A stretch of 35,413 nt of DNA from an uncultured Flavobacteriaceae bacterium. Its GTDB lineage: Bacteria; Bacteroidota; Bacteroidia; Flavobacteriales; Flavobacteriaceae. Numbering within the stretch: the stretch's first letter is position 1; each line of letters begins with the position of its first letter. Under the pieces are notes generated by a model. That model did no database searches. It was not told the origin of the DNA and was given only the letters and a program-made list of their open reading frames with translations. The translations under genes and the position numbers were made by a program. Where the stretch lies: positions 1-35,413 of the forward strand of contig CALHCJ010000255.1 in assembly GCA_937936275.1 (NCBI GenBank), written 5' to 3'. Shown in pieces: positions 24,385 through 33,844 of this stretch.

Positions 24385-25056
24385 AAGTGATTCTCCGTTT
24401 AGATTGGTGGTTAAAATATCACTCATTAAATCAAAATAAGGACGAATTGTTTTGAAAGATTGACTTATTTCTCGAATAAAGCCTGTGTCTAAAACCTCTT
24501 TGTCAGTAAAACTCCTGGTAAAAATAAATTGTTTTTTGCGAATTAAATCTATGTCTGAATGTTCTTTGTCAAAGCCCTTAGGTGCTGTTTTCAATTCCTC
24601 ACCTTCCAAATTTCCCCAAATAGTTTTAAAATTCTTTTGACCAATTACAGTTCTGAACTCCGAAGCATCAAGTTCTAGTTCCTTTCGTATTCGCAGTAAA
24701 TCTTCTTTATTTGGTTGCCAAAAGCCAGCAGCAATAAAACTTCTATCAGGCTGAATATGTGTATAATAGCCACCCCTTAAATGAGCTCCTCCCCTTGTTA
24801 AAGAGCTAGAAAAGCTAGTTTTATATGGTGTTTTATCTTTCGAAAATCGAACATCACGATAAATTCGGAATACCTTTACTTTTTCAATCGTATCATGAAG
24901 TTTTACCTCCTCTCCTAACGCATTAAAAACCTGCTTCATTGCCGTTTCGTATGCCTTGAATTCAGGTTTATGTTCTGTAAACCATTCTCTATTGTTGTTC
25001 TTTTCGAGCTTTTTTAAGAAAGAAAATACGTCTCTGGTAATTACGGGGAGCGCCAT
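24376..25056 (-). CDS. DUF2461 family protein
   Basis: A 226-residue soluble protein of the DUF2461 (TIGR02453) family. Landmarks are FLKKLEKNNNREWFTEHKPEF at the N-terminus, the segment KVFRIYRDVRFSKDKTPYKT, and GGYYTHIQPDRSFIAAGFW in the middle, all typical. The invariant Arg, Asp and Lys residues in YRDVRFSKDKTPYK hint at an enzyme or a nucleotide/phosphate site, but no activity is established. It diverges from cysE across 95 bp and overlaps the convergent upstream gene by 9 nt at the stops. Confidence 0.88.
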   Translation of the reverse strand: MALPVITRDVFSFLKKLEKNNNREWFTEHKPEFKAYETAMKQVFNALGEEVKLHDTIEKVKVFRIYRDVRFSKDKTPYKTSFSSSLTRGGAHLRGGYYTHIQPDRSFIAAGFWQPNKEDLLRIRKELELDASEFRTVIGQKNFKTIWGNLEGEELKTAPKGFDKEHSDIDLIRKKQFIFTRSFTDKEVLDTGFIREISQSFKTIRPYFDLMSDILTTNLNGESLLN

Positions 25057-25102
25057 GCGACTTAAGGTTTGAAAATTTACACTAAAGTTAACTATTTAAA
25101 AG

Positions 25103-25131
25103 TTTTACTTCTAGATTATTAGTTAATTTTG
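25103..25131 (+). promoter_or_regulatory. Possible Bacteroidota-type promoter for cysE-cysM
   Basis: TAATTTTG at 25124-25131 matches the phylum's -7 consensus TAnnTTTG exactly. A weaker TTTTA at 25103-25107 lies about where the -33 element (TTTG) is expected. The -7 box ends 20 nt before the cysE ATG. Support is sequence match and position only. Confidence 0.38.
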
Positions 25132-25151
25132 AGCTTTAATCTACCTAATCT

Positions 25152-25946
25152 ATGGACAAAGCTTTGATTATAAAAAAAATCGTTGAACACAAAAAACAAC
25201 CCAACCTCAGGTACCAACTTAAAGAGCGAACGGAAGTTTTTACCAATCTGCTTTTTTATACCTTGTTCGATATTGATACCCCAGTCGGATTGAACTTAGA
25301 ACGGTTAGAGAAGGAATTTGACACCTTAGTGAACCTCGCTTGTTGGGATACTGAAAAACCATGTAAAAAAGTTTGGGAAAATTACGTTCAGAAGCTTCCA
25401 GAAATTCTTAAAAAGTTAAATCTCGATGCGGAAGCTACCGTGAATTGTGATCCTGCTTCCCTTTCTATTGAGGAAGTCTATATGGCATATCCTGGCTTTT
25501 ATGCAATTGCTATTTACAGATTAGCACATGAGCTTTATGCGATCGGTTTTCCTTTGGTACCCAGGTTAATGACCGAGTATGCACATCGACAGACAGGTGT
25601 AGATATTAATCCGGGTGCCCGAATTGGAAATTCTTTCCATATCGATCACGGCACAGGGGTGGTTATTGGCGAAACAGCGGTCATTGAAAACCATGTAAAA
25701 ATTTATCAGGGAGTTACCTTAGGAGGTCTATTTGTTGCAAAGCACCTGCAAAAGACAAAACGACATCCAACCATAAAGAACAATGTTACGATTTATGCGA
25801 ATGCCACTATTTTAGGTGGAGAAACAGTCATTGGAAAAAACTCTATCATTGGAGGAAATGCGTGGCTAACAGATTCTGTGCCGGCAAATTCTAAGGTTTT
25901 CCATACTCCTGAAATTAAAATTAAAACACAGTCAAATGTCTCATAG
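25152..25946 (+). CDS. cysE: Serine O-acetyltransferase (EpsC/CysE type)
   Basis: The enzyme acetylates L-serine with acetyl-CoA, the first step of cysteine synthesis. The 264 residues comprise a helical N-terminal domain (about 1-140) and a left-handed beta-helix of hexapeptide repeats. Active-site landmarks are [31 protein letters not shown] (Asp165, His166), IYQGVTLGG and KRHPTI (His205). The longer N-terminal domain with [27 protein letters not shown] is typical of the EpsC branch. The stop lies 11 nt inside the cysM gene, so the two proteins are made from one transcript, as expected for consecutive steps. Confidence 0.95.
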   Translation: MDKALIIKKIVEHKKQPNLRYQLKERTEVFTNLLFYTLFDIDTPVGLNLERLEKEFDTLVNLACWDTEKPCKKVWENYVQKLPEILKKLNLDAEATVNCDPASLSIEEVYMAYPGFYAIAIYRLAHELYAIGFPLVPRLMTEYAHRQTGVDINPGARIGNSFHIDHGTGVVIGETAVIENHVKIYQGVTLGGLFVAKHLQKTKRHPTIKNNVTIYANATILGGETVIGKNSIIGGNAWLTDSVPANSKVFHTPEIKIKTQSNVS

Positions 25947-26814
25947 TTTATTAGACTTAATAGGAAATACCCCGTTAGTACGCTCCAAGGTTTTAAATAC
26001 AAATCCGAATGTTACCTTATTATTTAAATTAGAGGGACACAACCCTGGTGGTAGCGTGAAAGATCGAGCCGCATTCAACATGCTTAAAAGTGGACTCGAA
26101 CGTGGTGATTTTGATAACAATTCAAAATTAATAGAGGCTACTAGTGGTAATACTGGAATTGCATTGGCCATGATTGCTGGAATTTACGGGTTAAGCATAG
26201 AACTGGTAATGCCCGAGAATTCTACCATTGAACGCGTGCAAACCATGCGAGCGTATGGTGCGAAGGTTACCTTGACTCCCGATGGAATTGAGGGAGCCCG
26301 TGATTATGCAGAAACAAAAGTAAAAGAGGATGGTTTTATTATGATAAACCAATTTGCCAATCATGACAATTGGAAAGCCCATTATAAAACTACAGGTCCT
26401 GAAATATGGGAGGATACGAATCATAAAATCACTCATTTTGTTTCTTCGATGGGCACAACTGGAACCATTATGGGTACTTCAACGTACCTCAAAGAACAAA
26501 ATTCCGATATTCAGATTGTAGGAGTTCAACCTACCGATGGCTCCAAGATTCCAGGAATTCGGAAATGGCCACAGGAATATTTACCTAAAATTTTTAATCC
26601 GAAGAAGGTAGATCAGGTAATGGAGGTTAGTGAAGATGAAGCCCGGCATATGGCCCGTAAACTAGCACAAGAAGAAGGTATTTTTTCAGGAATGAGCAGC
26701 GGAGGCGCTGCTACTGCCGCATTGCGTCTAGCTGAAACTTTAGATACTGGAACCATAGTTTCTATAGTTTGTGATCGCGGTGACCGCTATTTATCTTCAG
26801 GGTTATTTGATTAA
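25936..26814 (+). CDS. cysM: Cysteine synthase B (O-acetylserine sulfhydrylase)
   Basis: A PLP enzyme that replaces the acetyl group of O-acetylserine with sulfide to make cysteine. The PLP lysine is K42 in [10 protein letters not shown]; the substrate loop is TSGNTGIAL; the phosphate-binding glycine loop is [11 protein letters not shown]. The ending [14 protein letters not shown] and the IGNTPLV opening point to the CysM type rather than CysK. It overlaps cysE by 11 nt, forming a two-gene cysteine operon. Its stop is only 4 nt from the convergent hydrolase stop, leaving no room for a terminator between them. Confidence 0.95.
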   Translation: MSHSLLDLIGNTPLVRSKVLNTNPNVTLLFKLEGHNPGGSVKDRAAFNMLKSGLERGDFDNNSKLIEATSGNTGIALAMIAGIYGLSIELVMPENSTIERVQTMRAYGAKVTLTPDGIEGARDYAETKVKEDGFIMINQFANHDNWKAHYKTTGPEIWEDTNHKITHFVSSMGTTGTIMGTSTYLKEQNSDIQIVGVQPTDGSKIPGIRKWPQEYLPKIFNPKKVDQVMEVSEDEARHMARKLAQEEGIFSGMSSGGAATAALRLAETLDTGTIVSIVCDRGDRYLSSGLFD

Positions 26815-26818
26815 TTTT

Positions 26819-27616
26819 TTATTCCAAAGCAGTTTCCATCCCTATTTTAAAGGCGTCATAGTCTTGTAAGTAATTATGACCACCCCCTTCAATAGAATAA
26901 AATGCTTTTCCATCACCAGGGATAGCTGCATATAATTTTTTCGCAAATTTATAAGGAATAACCCTATCCTCTGTTCCATGAAAAATAAAGACGGGACATT
27001 TGACTTCTTTCATATATTCCGTAGAGGGAAATCTAAATTGTGATAACAAAGAGACTGGTAAAATTGGAAAACGATGCTTACCCAAGTCCACCGCACTAGA
27101 AAATGGAGATTCGAGTATCAGCTTACAAGGATTATTTTTTGCAGCCAAACGTGAAGCGATACCCGTACCAAAAGATCGTCCGTAGAGTACAATTTCATTT
27201 TCTTCGTAGCTTTTCAAAGCATGATCATAAAACAGCTGAGCATCACGGTTTAGTGCATCTTCGCTCATGTCTCCGGTACTCTTGCCATACTTACGATAAT
27301 CAATTAGAATAGCATCATAACCTTTGCGTGTTAACAGATTGGCTACATGTGTTAAATGTGAAATATTTCCTGAATTTCCATGAAAATAGAGCACCACACC
27401 CTTTGTGGAGTTGTTTTGAATATGTACCGCATTTAGTTTTGCACCATCATCGGTATTTAAAAAGAACTCCTCAAACGGTTGGCAGTACTCAAACTCATGC
27501 TGAGGGGGCATTTTGGTAGGAAAGAAAATAAGATATTCTTGAAAATAGTAAGCAGAAACCACTAATAGGATGTAGAAAACGCCTAGAATAATACCAATCT
27601 TTTTAAGCCTTCGCAT
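26819..27616 (-). CDS. Membrane-anchored alpha/beta hydrolase (ABHD/BEM46-like), second of a tandem pair
   Basis: A 265-residue serine hydrolase with an N-terminal membrane anchor (about residues 7-25) and an outward-facing or cytosolic catalytic domain. The oxyanion-side motif is YFHGNSGN (77-84), the nucleophile elbow GRSFG gives Ser148, the acid is Asp217 in HGTEDRVIPY, and the base is His247 in GGGHNYL. The family includes YqkD- and BEM46-like lipases or peptidases; the substrate is unknown. It is paralogous to the upstream gene, whose last 14 nt it overlaps. Confidence 0.88.
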   Translation of the reverse strand: MRRLKKIGIILGVFYILLVVSAYYFQEYLIFFPTKMPPQHEFEYCQPFEEFFLNTDDGAKLNAVHIQNNSTKGVVLYFHGNSGNISHLTHVANLLTRKGYDAILIDYRKYGKSTGDMSEDALNRDAQLFYDHALKSYEENEIVLYGRSFGTGIASRLAAKNNPCKLILESPFSSAVDLGKHRFPILPVSLLSQFRFPSTEYMKEVKCPVFIFHGTEDRVIPYKFAKKLYAAIPGDGKAFYSIEGGGHNYLQDYDAFKIGMETALE

Positions 27617-28478
27617 TTGCTGGTTTAGAGGAATGTTTTATGTCAATACTTGAGCCCTCCAAGTTAACTTTTTTTGGTTTTGTAGTGATAATATCACTTA
27701 ATATCTTATGATAAGATTCAAAAGTATTGAGATTTTTATGTCCTCCACCAATGATACTGTGTAACGTAGTTTGTTTGGGTCGTATTTTCGATAATTTCAC
27801 ACTGGTTTTATAGGGAATAAGTTTATCATCTGTGCCATGAATTATATGTATGGGACACTCCACATATTTCATCCATTTATAGGTGGGCATAGGAAACTTG
27901 ATTAATATGGATAAGGGCATAAAAGGCATATATCGCTTTGCTACTTTGCTGAGACTGTAATATGGCGCATCTAAAATCAACATTCTGGGATGATTCATTG
28001 AAGCTAATTTTGTGGCAAAACCAGAGCCTAAAGACCGACCGTAAAGAATGATGTATTTTTCATCTGCATTCTCTTTAATCTTATTGTAAACTACTTGTAA
28101 ATCACGTTTAATAGCCTTTTGGGTTCGACGCCCTGTACTTTTTCCAAATCCACGGTAATCAATCATCAAGACATCGTACCCGAGGCGCGTAAAGTCAACG
28201 GCAAATTTACCCCAACCTTTGATACTCTTAGAATTTCCTTTTAAATAGAAAACAATACCCTTAGGGTCTTTCACTTTAAAACGGAGTCCATTGATTGTAG
28301 CTCCATCTCTTGTTTCTACGTTATACTCCTCTATTTCTTGATTTTCATAGTGAAACTGGAAATCTTTTTCCAGTTTCTCTGGCTTAAACATTAAATAATC
28401 TTGAAGAAAGTAAAGCAAAATACTTATTCCAACGTAAACGCCTAAAATAATAAGAAATATGTAAAGCCAATACGGCAT
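27603..28478 (-). CDS. Membrane-anchored alpha/beta hydrolase (ABHD/BEM46-like), first of a tandem pair
   Basis: A 291-residue paralogue of the next gene, with membrane anchor at about 5-25, nucleophile Ser149 in GRSLG, acid Asp218 in HGTDDKLIPY and base His247 in GGGHKNL. The triad is complete. The segment that reads FHGNSGN in the partner is LKGNSKS here, so the oxyanion-side histidine is replaced by lysine. It also has a Lys/Ser-rich tail of about 30 residues lacking in the partner. It lies 55 nt after corA on the same strand. The pair most likely arose by tandem duplication. Confidence 0.86.
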   Translation of the reverse strand: MPYWLYIFLIILGVYVGISILLYFLQDYLMFKPEKLEKDFQFHYENQEIEEYNVETRDGATINGLRFKVKDPKGIVFYLKGNSKSIKGWGKFAVDFTRLGYDVLMIDYRGFGKSTGRRTQKAIKRDLQVVYNKIKENADEKYIILYGRSLGSGFATKLASMNHPRMLILDAPYYSLSKVAKRYMPFMPLSILIKFPMPTYKWMKYVECPIHIIHGTDDKLIPYKTSVKLSKIRPKQTTLHSIIGGGHKNLNTFESYHKILSDIITTKPKKVNLEGSSIDIKHSSKPANAKA

Positions 28479-28533
28479 GCAAGGTAGTTTTGTTCAAGAT
28501 ACAAAATCTTCGCTTGTAGTATATTTTTGGTGG

Positions 28534-29625
28534 TTATAACCATTTCTTTCGCTTGAAGTACACTAGCATTGCAATGAATAGCGAAATCATCACTCCCCAA
28601 ACGATAAAATATCCATTTTTGGCATGAAGTTCAGGCATATAGTCGAAATTCATTCCATAAATACCCGCAATGAAGGTAAGTGGAATAAAAATCGAGGCCA
28701 TAATCGTTAGTACTTTCATCACTTCATTCATTTTATTACTCATTGTACTCATATACATTTCCATCAAACTCATTGACATTTCACGATATATTTGAAGGCT
28801 TTCGTTGATTTCAATACAATGGTCTAGAGCATCGCGTAAATAAATTTTAGTGTCCTTGGTAATAAGATCGCTTTCTGAATCAATTAGTCGGCTTACTAAG
28901 TCACGAACAGGAAAAATAAAACGGCGTACTTTTAGTACTTCCTTTTTCAAGAATTGAATACGTTGCGCGATATCTGGAGATGGATTTTCGTAAACTTCCT
29001 CTTCTAAGGTCTCAATTTTAGCATGAATATTTTCTAGAACGAAAAAGTAATTATCAATCAAGGCATCTATCAAAGCAAAAAATAGGTAATCTGCACCTCT
29101 GGTTCGTATACGACTTTTCTCAGCCATAATGCGTTTACGTACCCCATCAAAAACGTCTTCCTCTAATTCCTGAAACACAAGAACACTATCTTTAAACAAA
29201 ACCATGGCGACGTGTTCGTTCACCAAGACCTTATCAGCATCGAGGTATAACATTTTAAAAACTCCGAAAATATGATCTTCATATTCATCTACCTTAGGGC
29301 GCTGTTGTGTATTCACGGCGTCTTCTAATAAAAGGGTATTTAAATCTAAACGCTTACCTAGGTTTTCAATAAATTTTTCATCGTTGATTCCCACAACGTC
29401 CATCCAAGTGGTTTCCTTCTTGTCTTTAGATCTTATCAGCTCCTCAATATTCTTAGGATAAAATTCATCAAAAGAATCCTCATCGTAATTAATGACGTGA
29501 ATTACACTATCTGTTTTCTCTCGATATCCCAAGTATGTAACGGTACCTGGGGCTTTTCCAACCTTTTTATTCGCTCTAGAAATCTTGGGTTTACCGTTGA
29601 ATGGTTTTGGTTTTTTGATTTGCAT
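28534..29625 (-). CDS. corA: CorA-type magnesium/cobalt transporter
   Basis: A 363-residue CorA channel. The large soluble N-terminal domain ends in long helices; the two C-terminal membrane segments flank the ion-selectivity motif YGMN (GMN at 324-326), followed by the expected MPE loop and the basic tail YFKRKKWL. CorA pentamers carry Mg2+ into the cell, driven by the membrane potential. An extended basic N-terminus (IKKPKPFNGKPKISRANKK) precedes the first domain and is common in flavobacterial members. It lies 42 nt after the TruA-like gene on the same strand. Confidence 0.94.
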   Translation of the reverse strand: MQIKKPKPFNGKPKISRANKKVGKAPGTVTYLGYREKTDSVIHVINYDEDSFDEFYPKNIEELIRSKDKKETTWMDVVGINDEKFIENLGKRLDLNTLLLEDAVNTQQRPKVDEYEDHIFGVFKMLYLDADKVLVNEHVAMVLFKDSVLVFQELEEDVFDGVRKRIMAEKSRIRTRGADYLFFALIDALIDNYFFVLENIHAKIETLEEEVYENPSPDIAQRIQFLKKEVLKVRRFIFPVRDLVSRLIDSESDLITKDTKIYLRDALDHCIEINESLQIYREMSMSLMEMYMSTMSNKMNEVMKVLTIMASIFIPLTFIAGIYGMNFDYMPELHAKNGYFIVWGVMISLFIAMLVYFKRKKWL

Positions 29626-29667
29626 TATACTTGGTTTGAATTAAAAGTACTAAAGTTATTTTTTAAA

Positions 29668-30450
29668 TTATTCGAATTCTAAGGAATTCAAAAGGAGTCC
29701 TGAGCCTGGGGCAACGTAAGTCAATTGTATAGTACTATCTGCTTTTAAGGAGTTCTCAATATCGGTCAAAGTCAACGCTCCCTTGCCAAGTTGTATTAAA
29801 GCACCCATGATCATCCGCACTTGATATCGCATAAATCCTTTACCGGTAACATGTAGCGCATAGCTTTCATCTGGAAAGAAATTAGCTTTCAATAGTTCAT
29901 TACGCCGAATGAGACAACTATCTATAGTTCTCACCGACCGCGTATTTTTTTGTATTCTAGCGGTATAGGCAGAAAAATTATGTTCTCCTTCAAATAGTTT
30001 TGTAGCTTCTTGCATGAGCTCTAAGTCCAACTGGTCCAAAATAGTAGTCACAAAGGGAGCCGAAAAAGGATGGCTTTTGACTCCGAATGCAAATAAATAC
30101 ACATACTCTTTGAATTTGCTGTTTTGTATAATATTAAATGTTTTATCGGTTTCTCTAATTTCTGTCACTCGAATATCTGGAGGGAGGTTTTTATTCAAAA
30201 CATCTATAAAAGGGGCTAGTTGGTGAACCCGATACTCTGTAAACAGCTCAAAAGCACCATCTAAAGCAGATACTTTTGCATCCGTTCTTCCCGCACCTAA
30301 AATCTTAATTTTCTGATTGGGCAGCACAAACTTTAAGGTTTTTAGAAGCATTTGTTCAATGGTCTTTTGACCTGGTTGTTTTTGCCATCCGCTAAACCTA
30401 AAACCTAAATACTGTAGTCGAATTAGGTAATAAAATCTTCTTTTTTCCAT
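29668..30450 (-). CDS. TruA-like tRNA pseudouridine synthase with a variant active-site motif
   Basis: A 260-residue protein of the TruA pseudouridine-synthase fold. The catalytic segment is AGRTDAKVSA with Asp57 present; canonical TruA has AGRTDAGVHA, so the Gly-Val-His stretch is changed to Lys-Val-Ser. Other landmarks are YLGFRFSGWQKQP near residue 14, the conserved tyrosine in KEYVYLFAF, FEGEHNFSAYT, GKGFMRYQVRMIMGAL, and the C-terminal APGSGLLL. Canonical TruA modifies positions 38-40 of tRNA. Because of the altered loop this may be a paralogue with another target; whether the genome has a second, standard truA cannot be told here. Confidence 0.82.
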   Translation of the reverse strand: MEKRRFYYLIRLQYLGFRFSGWQKQPGQKTIEQMLLKTLKFVLPNQKIKILGAGRTDAKVSALDGAFELFTEYRVHQLAPFIDVLNKNLPPDIRVTEIRETDKTFNIIQNSKFKEYVYLFAFGVKSHPFSAPFVTTILDQLDLELMQEATKLFEGEHNFSAYTARIQKNTRSVRTIDSCLIRRNELLKANFFPDESYALHVTGKGFMRYQVRMIMGALIQLGKGALTLTDIENSLKADSTIQLTYVAPGSGLLLNSLEFE

Positions 30451-30580
30451 GAGTAAAATAATCCATCATAAATGTACTATTTCTCGAACTGGAGAACCCT
30501 CATACCGCCATAAAAAAATATGGAGGCACTATATCTGGTTTTTTTGTACTTTGAGTACTTAATCAACAAAACCAATTATT

Positions 30581-31021
30581 ATGACAGCTAATGAAACTAC
30601 AAAACCACCCATGTGGTTTTGGATTGTAAGTGTTTTAGCACTTCTTTGGAATTTAATGGGTGTTTATGCATATCTCATGGATGCTTACATGAAAGATGAA
30701 ATGATGGCTTCTTACTCTGAGGCTCAAAAGGCTATTTTTGAAACCCAACCAACATGGCTAACGGCTGCTTATGCCATAGGTGTTTTCGCAGGGGCTTTAG
30801 GTTGTATTGGACTCCTAATAAGAAAAAAATGGGCGAAGCCAGTATTCGTGTTATCCCTTCTTGCCGTTTTAGCTAGAACTTTATATTATTTTTTTATGAC
30901 TGATGCTACTGAAGTTTTTGATATGATCCAAGGCACCATATTGCCAATAGTAGTGATTATCGTTAGTGGCTTATTAATTATTTTAGCTAGAATAGCCGAA
31001 GAACGAAAATGGATTAGATAG
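30581..31021 (+). CDS. Small four-segment membrane protein, unknown function
   Basis: A 146-residue hydrophobic protein with four predicted membrane segments (about 12-32, 60-80, 88-107, 118-138) separated by short charged loops, and a basic end, EERKWIR. The opening PPMWFWIVSVLALLWNLMGVYAY is familiar from flavobacterial proteins annotated only as hypothetical or, without basis, as sugar transporters. It diverges from the TruA-like gene across 130 bp. No reaction or substrate can be assigned. Confidence 0.72.
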   Translation: MTANETTKPPMWFWIVSVLALLWNLMGVYAYLMDAYMKDEMMASYSEAQKAIFETQPTWLTAAYAIGVFAGALGCIGLLIRKKWAKPVFVLSLLAVLARTLYYFFMTDATEVFDMIQGTILPIVVIIVSGLLIILARIAEERKWIR

Positions 31022-31177
31022 CAAACTTAATTTTCAGCTTAAAAAAGTATTTTCGCAACAGGTTTTAGGGTATACTCAACAATTTGTGCGCTTCATCGAA
31101 TATTTCCAATAAAAGGAAATAAAGGGGCGTTTTATAAAACCAAATGGGTCCCCCAAAGCCTGAAACCTACCGATATT

Positions 31178-31657
31178 ATGAAGTCTATTTTGCAAATTTT
31201 AACTCTAAAGCGTAGTTTGATACTTTCTGCGGTTGTGTTAGGATTCTTGATCATATTCAACTTTTATGGTCCTTATACCAATAAATTCTATTTTTTTAAG
31301 GTGAGTAATTATATTCTACCCGTTTTAGCAATCGTACATTTTACTTTTCTGTATGTTTTATGGTTTAAGACTACCGAGCATGAGGAGACAGACCTACCGA
31401 TGCGGAATCTTGAGTACGCCTTGTACGGACTCCTTTTGGTTTACGCATATAAAACTTTCGAAAGTATATATGTCTTATCAACATATTCTGATTATGAAAG
31501 TCATGTGATGCCCGGTTTATTTTTACCTCTCGGTGTGCTTATACTTATTTTATACGTAGTGCTGATTAGTTTAACGCTAATTCTTATCAAATACCGCAAA
31601 GAACATGTTGGTGAATATAAATTTGATGACATGGATCATATAGATTCATGGGAATAG
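31178..31657 (+). CDS. Small membrane protein, unknown function
   Basis: A 159-residue protein with four hydrophobic segments (about 13-30, 42-62, 80-100, 112-138) and a charged tail, KYRKEHVGEYKFDDMDHIDSWE. I do not recognise the family. It lies 156 nt downstream of another small membrane protein on the same strand and is followed 24 bp later by a terminator, so the two could be cotranscribed. Confidence 0.62.
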   Translation: MKSILQILTLKRSLILSAVVLGFLIIFNFYGPYTNKFYFFKVSNYILPVLAIVHFTFLYVLWFKTTEHEETDLPMRNLEYALYGLLLVYAYKTFESIYVLSTYSDYESHVMPGLFLPLGVLILILYVVLISLTLILIKYRKEHVGEYKFDDMDHIDSWE

Positions 31658-31681
31658 TAGATTTGCCATCCTGAAACATAT

Positions 31682-31716
31682 AAAAAGCCTTGAAACTTAA
31701 TGTCTCAAGGCTTTTT
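31682..31716. terminator. Two-way intrinsic terminator
   Basis: A perfect 12-bp inverted repeat (AAAAAGCCTTGA at 31682-31693 with TCAAGGCTTTTT at 31705-31716) and an 11-nt loop. A- and T-runs lie on both sides. It serves the membrane-protein gene ending at 31657 on the plus strand and the lipoprotein gene ending at 31747 on the minus strand. Confidence 0.88.
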
Positions 31717-31746
31717 CAATCAACCAAACACTAAACAATATCTTTC

Positions 31747-33645
31747 TTAATTTGCGGTAATTGTCACTTTTACTAGGTTGTACCCTCCTCTTGGATCTTC
31801 ATAACCTACGACTCCCGCTGGTGAAATGATGAGCCCTTTGCCAAATTGAACGTCATTTATTTCACCAACTCTACGAATACTGTTATTCTCGTCTGAGGCA
31901 CCCGAATTCGGTCCTGCTTGGCGCATGGGTTGATCAGCACCAAAACCTACTTCTTGATCTATTTCAGTACCTGCATCATATAGATAAGATTTTTCTGTGG
32001 CGCCTATTCCACTTTTCGCAGTTCCATCTTCATTGAATAATTCATAACCAGCATTATTATATGCCAAAAACCAATCATTGGTATTTACAAGCATCGTGTT
32101 ATATCCGAACTTGTATCCAACAGGAACATTTTCTAAAGTAAACGTAAAGCTTTGACCCGGACCGATAGGCATTGCTTCATTGCTTTTCGCTACTGGAAGA
32201 TCTAAGGTTGAATTGATGTAGTCAAAAATCACTTGATTATTACCATCTTCAGCACTTTCTTCAATTCCACTTCCTTCGATCGCAGTCTCACCTTGAGTAA
32301 ACACGGGATCACTCTCTGTATCAAAGGCATAAACTACTGCAGGTGCAAAAACGCTTAACGAAGATGACAACCGTAACGGTGCTCCAGTACTTCCAGTTTC
32401 AGTGAACCATCCAAAAAGATCTGCAGGGTTACCTTGAACAGCTATTTTAGCTAAACCTAAGGCACGATCTACTTCTCCTTCTGTAAATAAAGGGTTCTCT
32501 TGGGCGTGGATAACACTGATTCCGGGTGCTAAAATCACCGGGGCTTCTGCATCATCAGCGCCTCTTAAATTCGTAATAACTAAACGAAATAATCTGGTAG
32601 TCGAGTCATAGGCTAGGCTTACCTTAACCATACTTGATACCTCTGTGGTGACAATTCTTACCGTATCATCATCATCGGGCTCCCCTGCTTCAGCACCGCC
32701 TGGCACCGAGGTAATTGTTGCAGCATCTTCTTCTTCTGTACCTGAATCCCAAAGATAAATCTGATTCGTAATATCGCCTGTTACTGGAGTTCCTTCTTCG
32801 AATAGGTCAATCCCTACCCCTGAAGGAGCATAGAACCAATCATTCGAAACAACTTGCATAGTAGCAAAGCTTAATTTCGAACCAGGAACAGCTTTAAAAT
32901 CAAACCAATACGAGCCACCAGCACTTGTAACCGGTCCTGGTTCAGAGGCACCATCGGGAGTGTTAAATATTTGGACTCCTAAATAATTGATGATATTACT
33001 AATGGTAATGTTAAAACTGCTTGTGATAGCCTCAGTTATCACGTTCATTTCCCCAAAACTTAGGCTGGTTGTTTCTGCCCAATCACTAGCGGCATCTCCT
33101 TCTCCATCATAAGCGATGGCGTTGTTAGCATTAGAAACAAGAGCAACAAACTCTCCTGCAATCCACTGCTCTGCTGCTACCGCTATATTTTCACGAGCAC
33201 TACCTGCTGCTCCCCATTGTACAAAATCTACAAGTGCTTCTGCGTTAGTGAAATCATTGGTGCTGTATAAGCCTAAGCCACCTTCATTATCTGGTAAATT
33301 AGAATTTAAAACTAGATATTCGCCTGAAGCTAAGTTGACTTCACCACTAACTGGTGTAAGTCCGCCCACTTGAACATACTGACCAGGACCTAAACATAGC
33401 CAGTAATTCGACAAGTCAATACTAGCTTGTCCGTTGTTTAATAATTCAATGGTATCCTCTCCTTGAAAACGTACTTCATTGATGACCACAGAAGTTGTTT
33501 CCTCAGACATAGGTTGTTCTTGGGGTTGTTCTTGTTCCGGCTCTTCCGCTACTGTAATAACTTGATCATCATCATCTTCACAGGCTATTAATCCGAAGAT
33601 TAGGGTTGCAGCGCAAATGCTTTTAAAGAAATTAATTTTTTTCAT
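31747..33645 (-). CDS. Surface lipoprotein with lamin-tail domain and two spondin-type domains
   Basis: A 632-residue lipoprotein. The signal ICAATLIFGLIACEDDDD has a lipobox Cys near residue 22 followed by acidic residues, a pattern linked to surface export of lipoproteins in Bacteroidota. An acidic, Pro/Glu/Gln-rich spacer follows, then a lamin-tail (LTD) domain at about 50-200 (VVINEVRFQGEDTIELLNNG, LSNYWLCLG). Two spondin_N-like domains span about 210-435 and 440-632; matching landmarks are VVSNDWFYAPSG with VNTNDWFLAYNN, YLWDSGTEEE with YLYDAGTEID, and ENPLFTEGEVDR with SDPVFTQGETAI. The domains are adhesive in other proteins; a role at the cell surface is likely but unproven. It lies about 200 bp past the type IX cargo gene on the same strand. 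Confidence 0.85.
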   Translation of the reverse strand: MKKINFFKSICAATLIFGLIACEDDDDQVITVAEEPEQEQPQEQPMSEETTSVVINEVRFQGEDTIELLNNGQASIDLSNYWLCLGPGQYVQVGGLTPVSGEVNLASGEYLVLNSNLPDNEGGLGLYSTNDFTNAEALVDFVQWGAAGSARENIAVAAEQWIAGEFVALVSNANNAIAYDGEGDAASDWAETTSLSFGEMNVITEAITSSFNITISNIINYLGVQIFNTPDGASEPGPVTSAGGSYWFDFKAVPGSKLSFATMQVVSNDWFYAPSGVGIDLFEEGTPVTGDITNQIYLWDSGTEEEDAATITSVPGGAEAGEPDDDDTVRIVTTEVSSMVKVSLAYDSTTRLFRLVITNLRGADDAEAPVILAPGISVIHAQENPLFTEGEVDRALGLAKIAVQGNPADLFGWFTETGSTGAPLRLSSSLSVFAPAVVYAFDTESDPVFTQGETAIEGSGIEESAEDGNNQVIFDYINSTLDLPVAKSNEAMPIGPGQSFTFTLENVPVGYKFGYNTMLVNTNDWFLAYNNAGYELFNEDGTAKSGIGATEKSYLYDAGTEIDQEVGFGADQPMRQAGPNSGASDENNSIRRVGEINDVQFGKGLIISPAGVVGYEDPRGGYNLVKVTITAN

Positions 33646-33787
33646 GGTAATTTTTATGTTTAATTATTTTAATGCAAAGAAACCATGGCAACATAACAGC
33701 GTTATAACATACATATATAGTTTTTGGGATATGTTGAAACAGATTTGTGAGATTTAAATTCTATTGTGATACTTCTGAAATGCATAT

Positions 33788-33822
33788 AAAAAAATCGCCT
33801 CCGGACTAAGCCGAAGACGATT
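33788..33822 (-). terminator. Intrinsic terminator after the type IX cargo gene
   Basis: A 12-bp stem (33793-33804 with 33811-33822, two G-T wobbles, 6-nt loop) followed on the minus strand by a run of seven Ts. It lies 23 nt beyond the stop of the repeat-protein gene ending at 33845. Confidence 0.83.
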
Positions 33823-33844
33823 TCAGAACTACCTAAAACAACTT

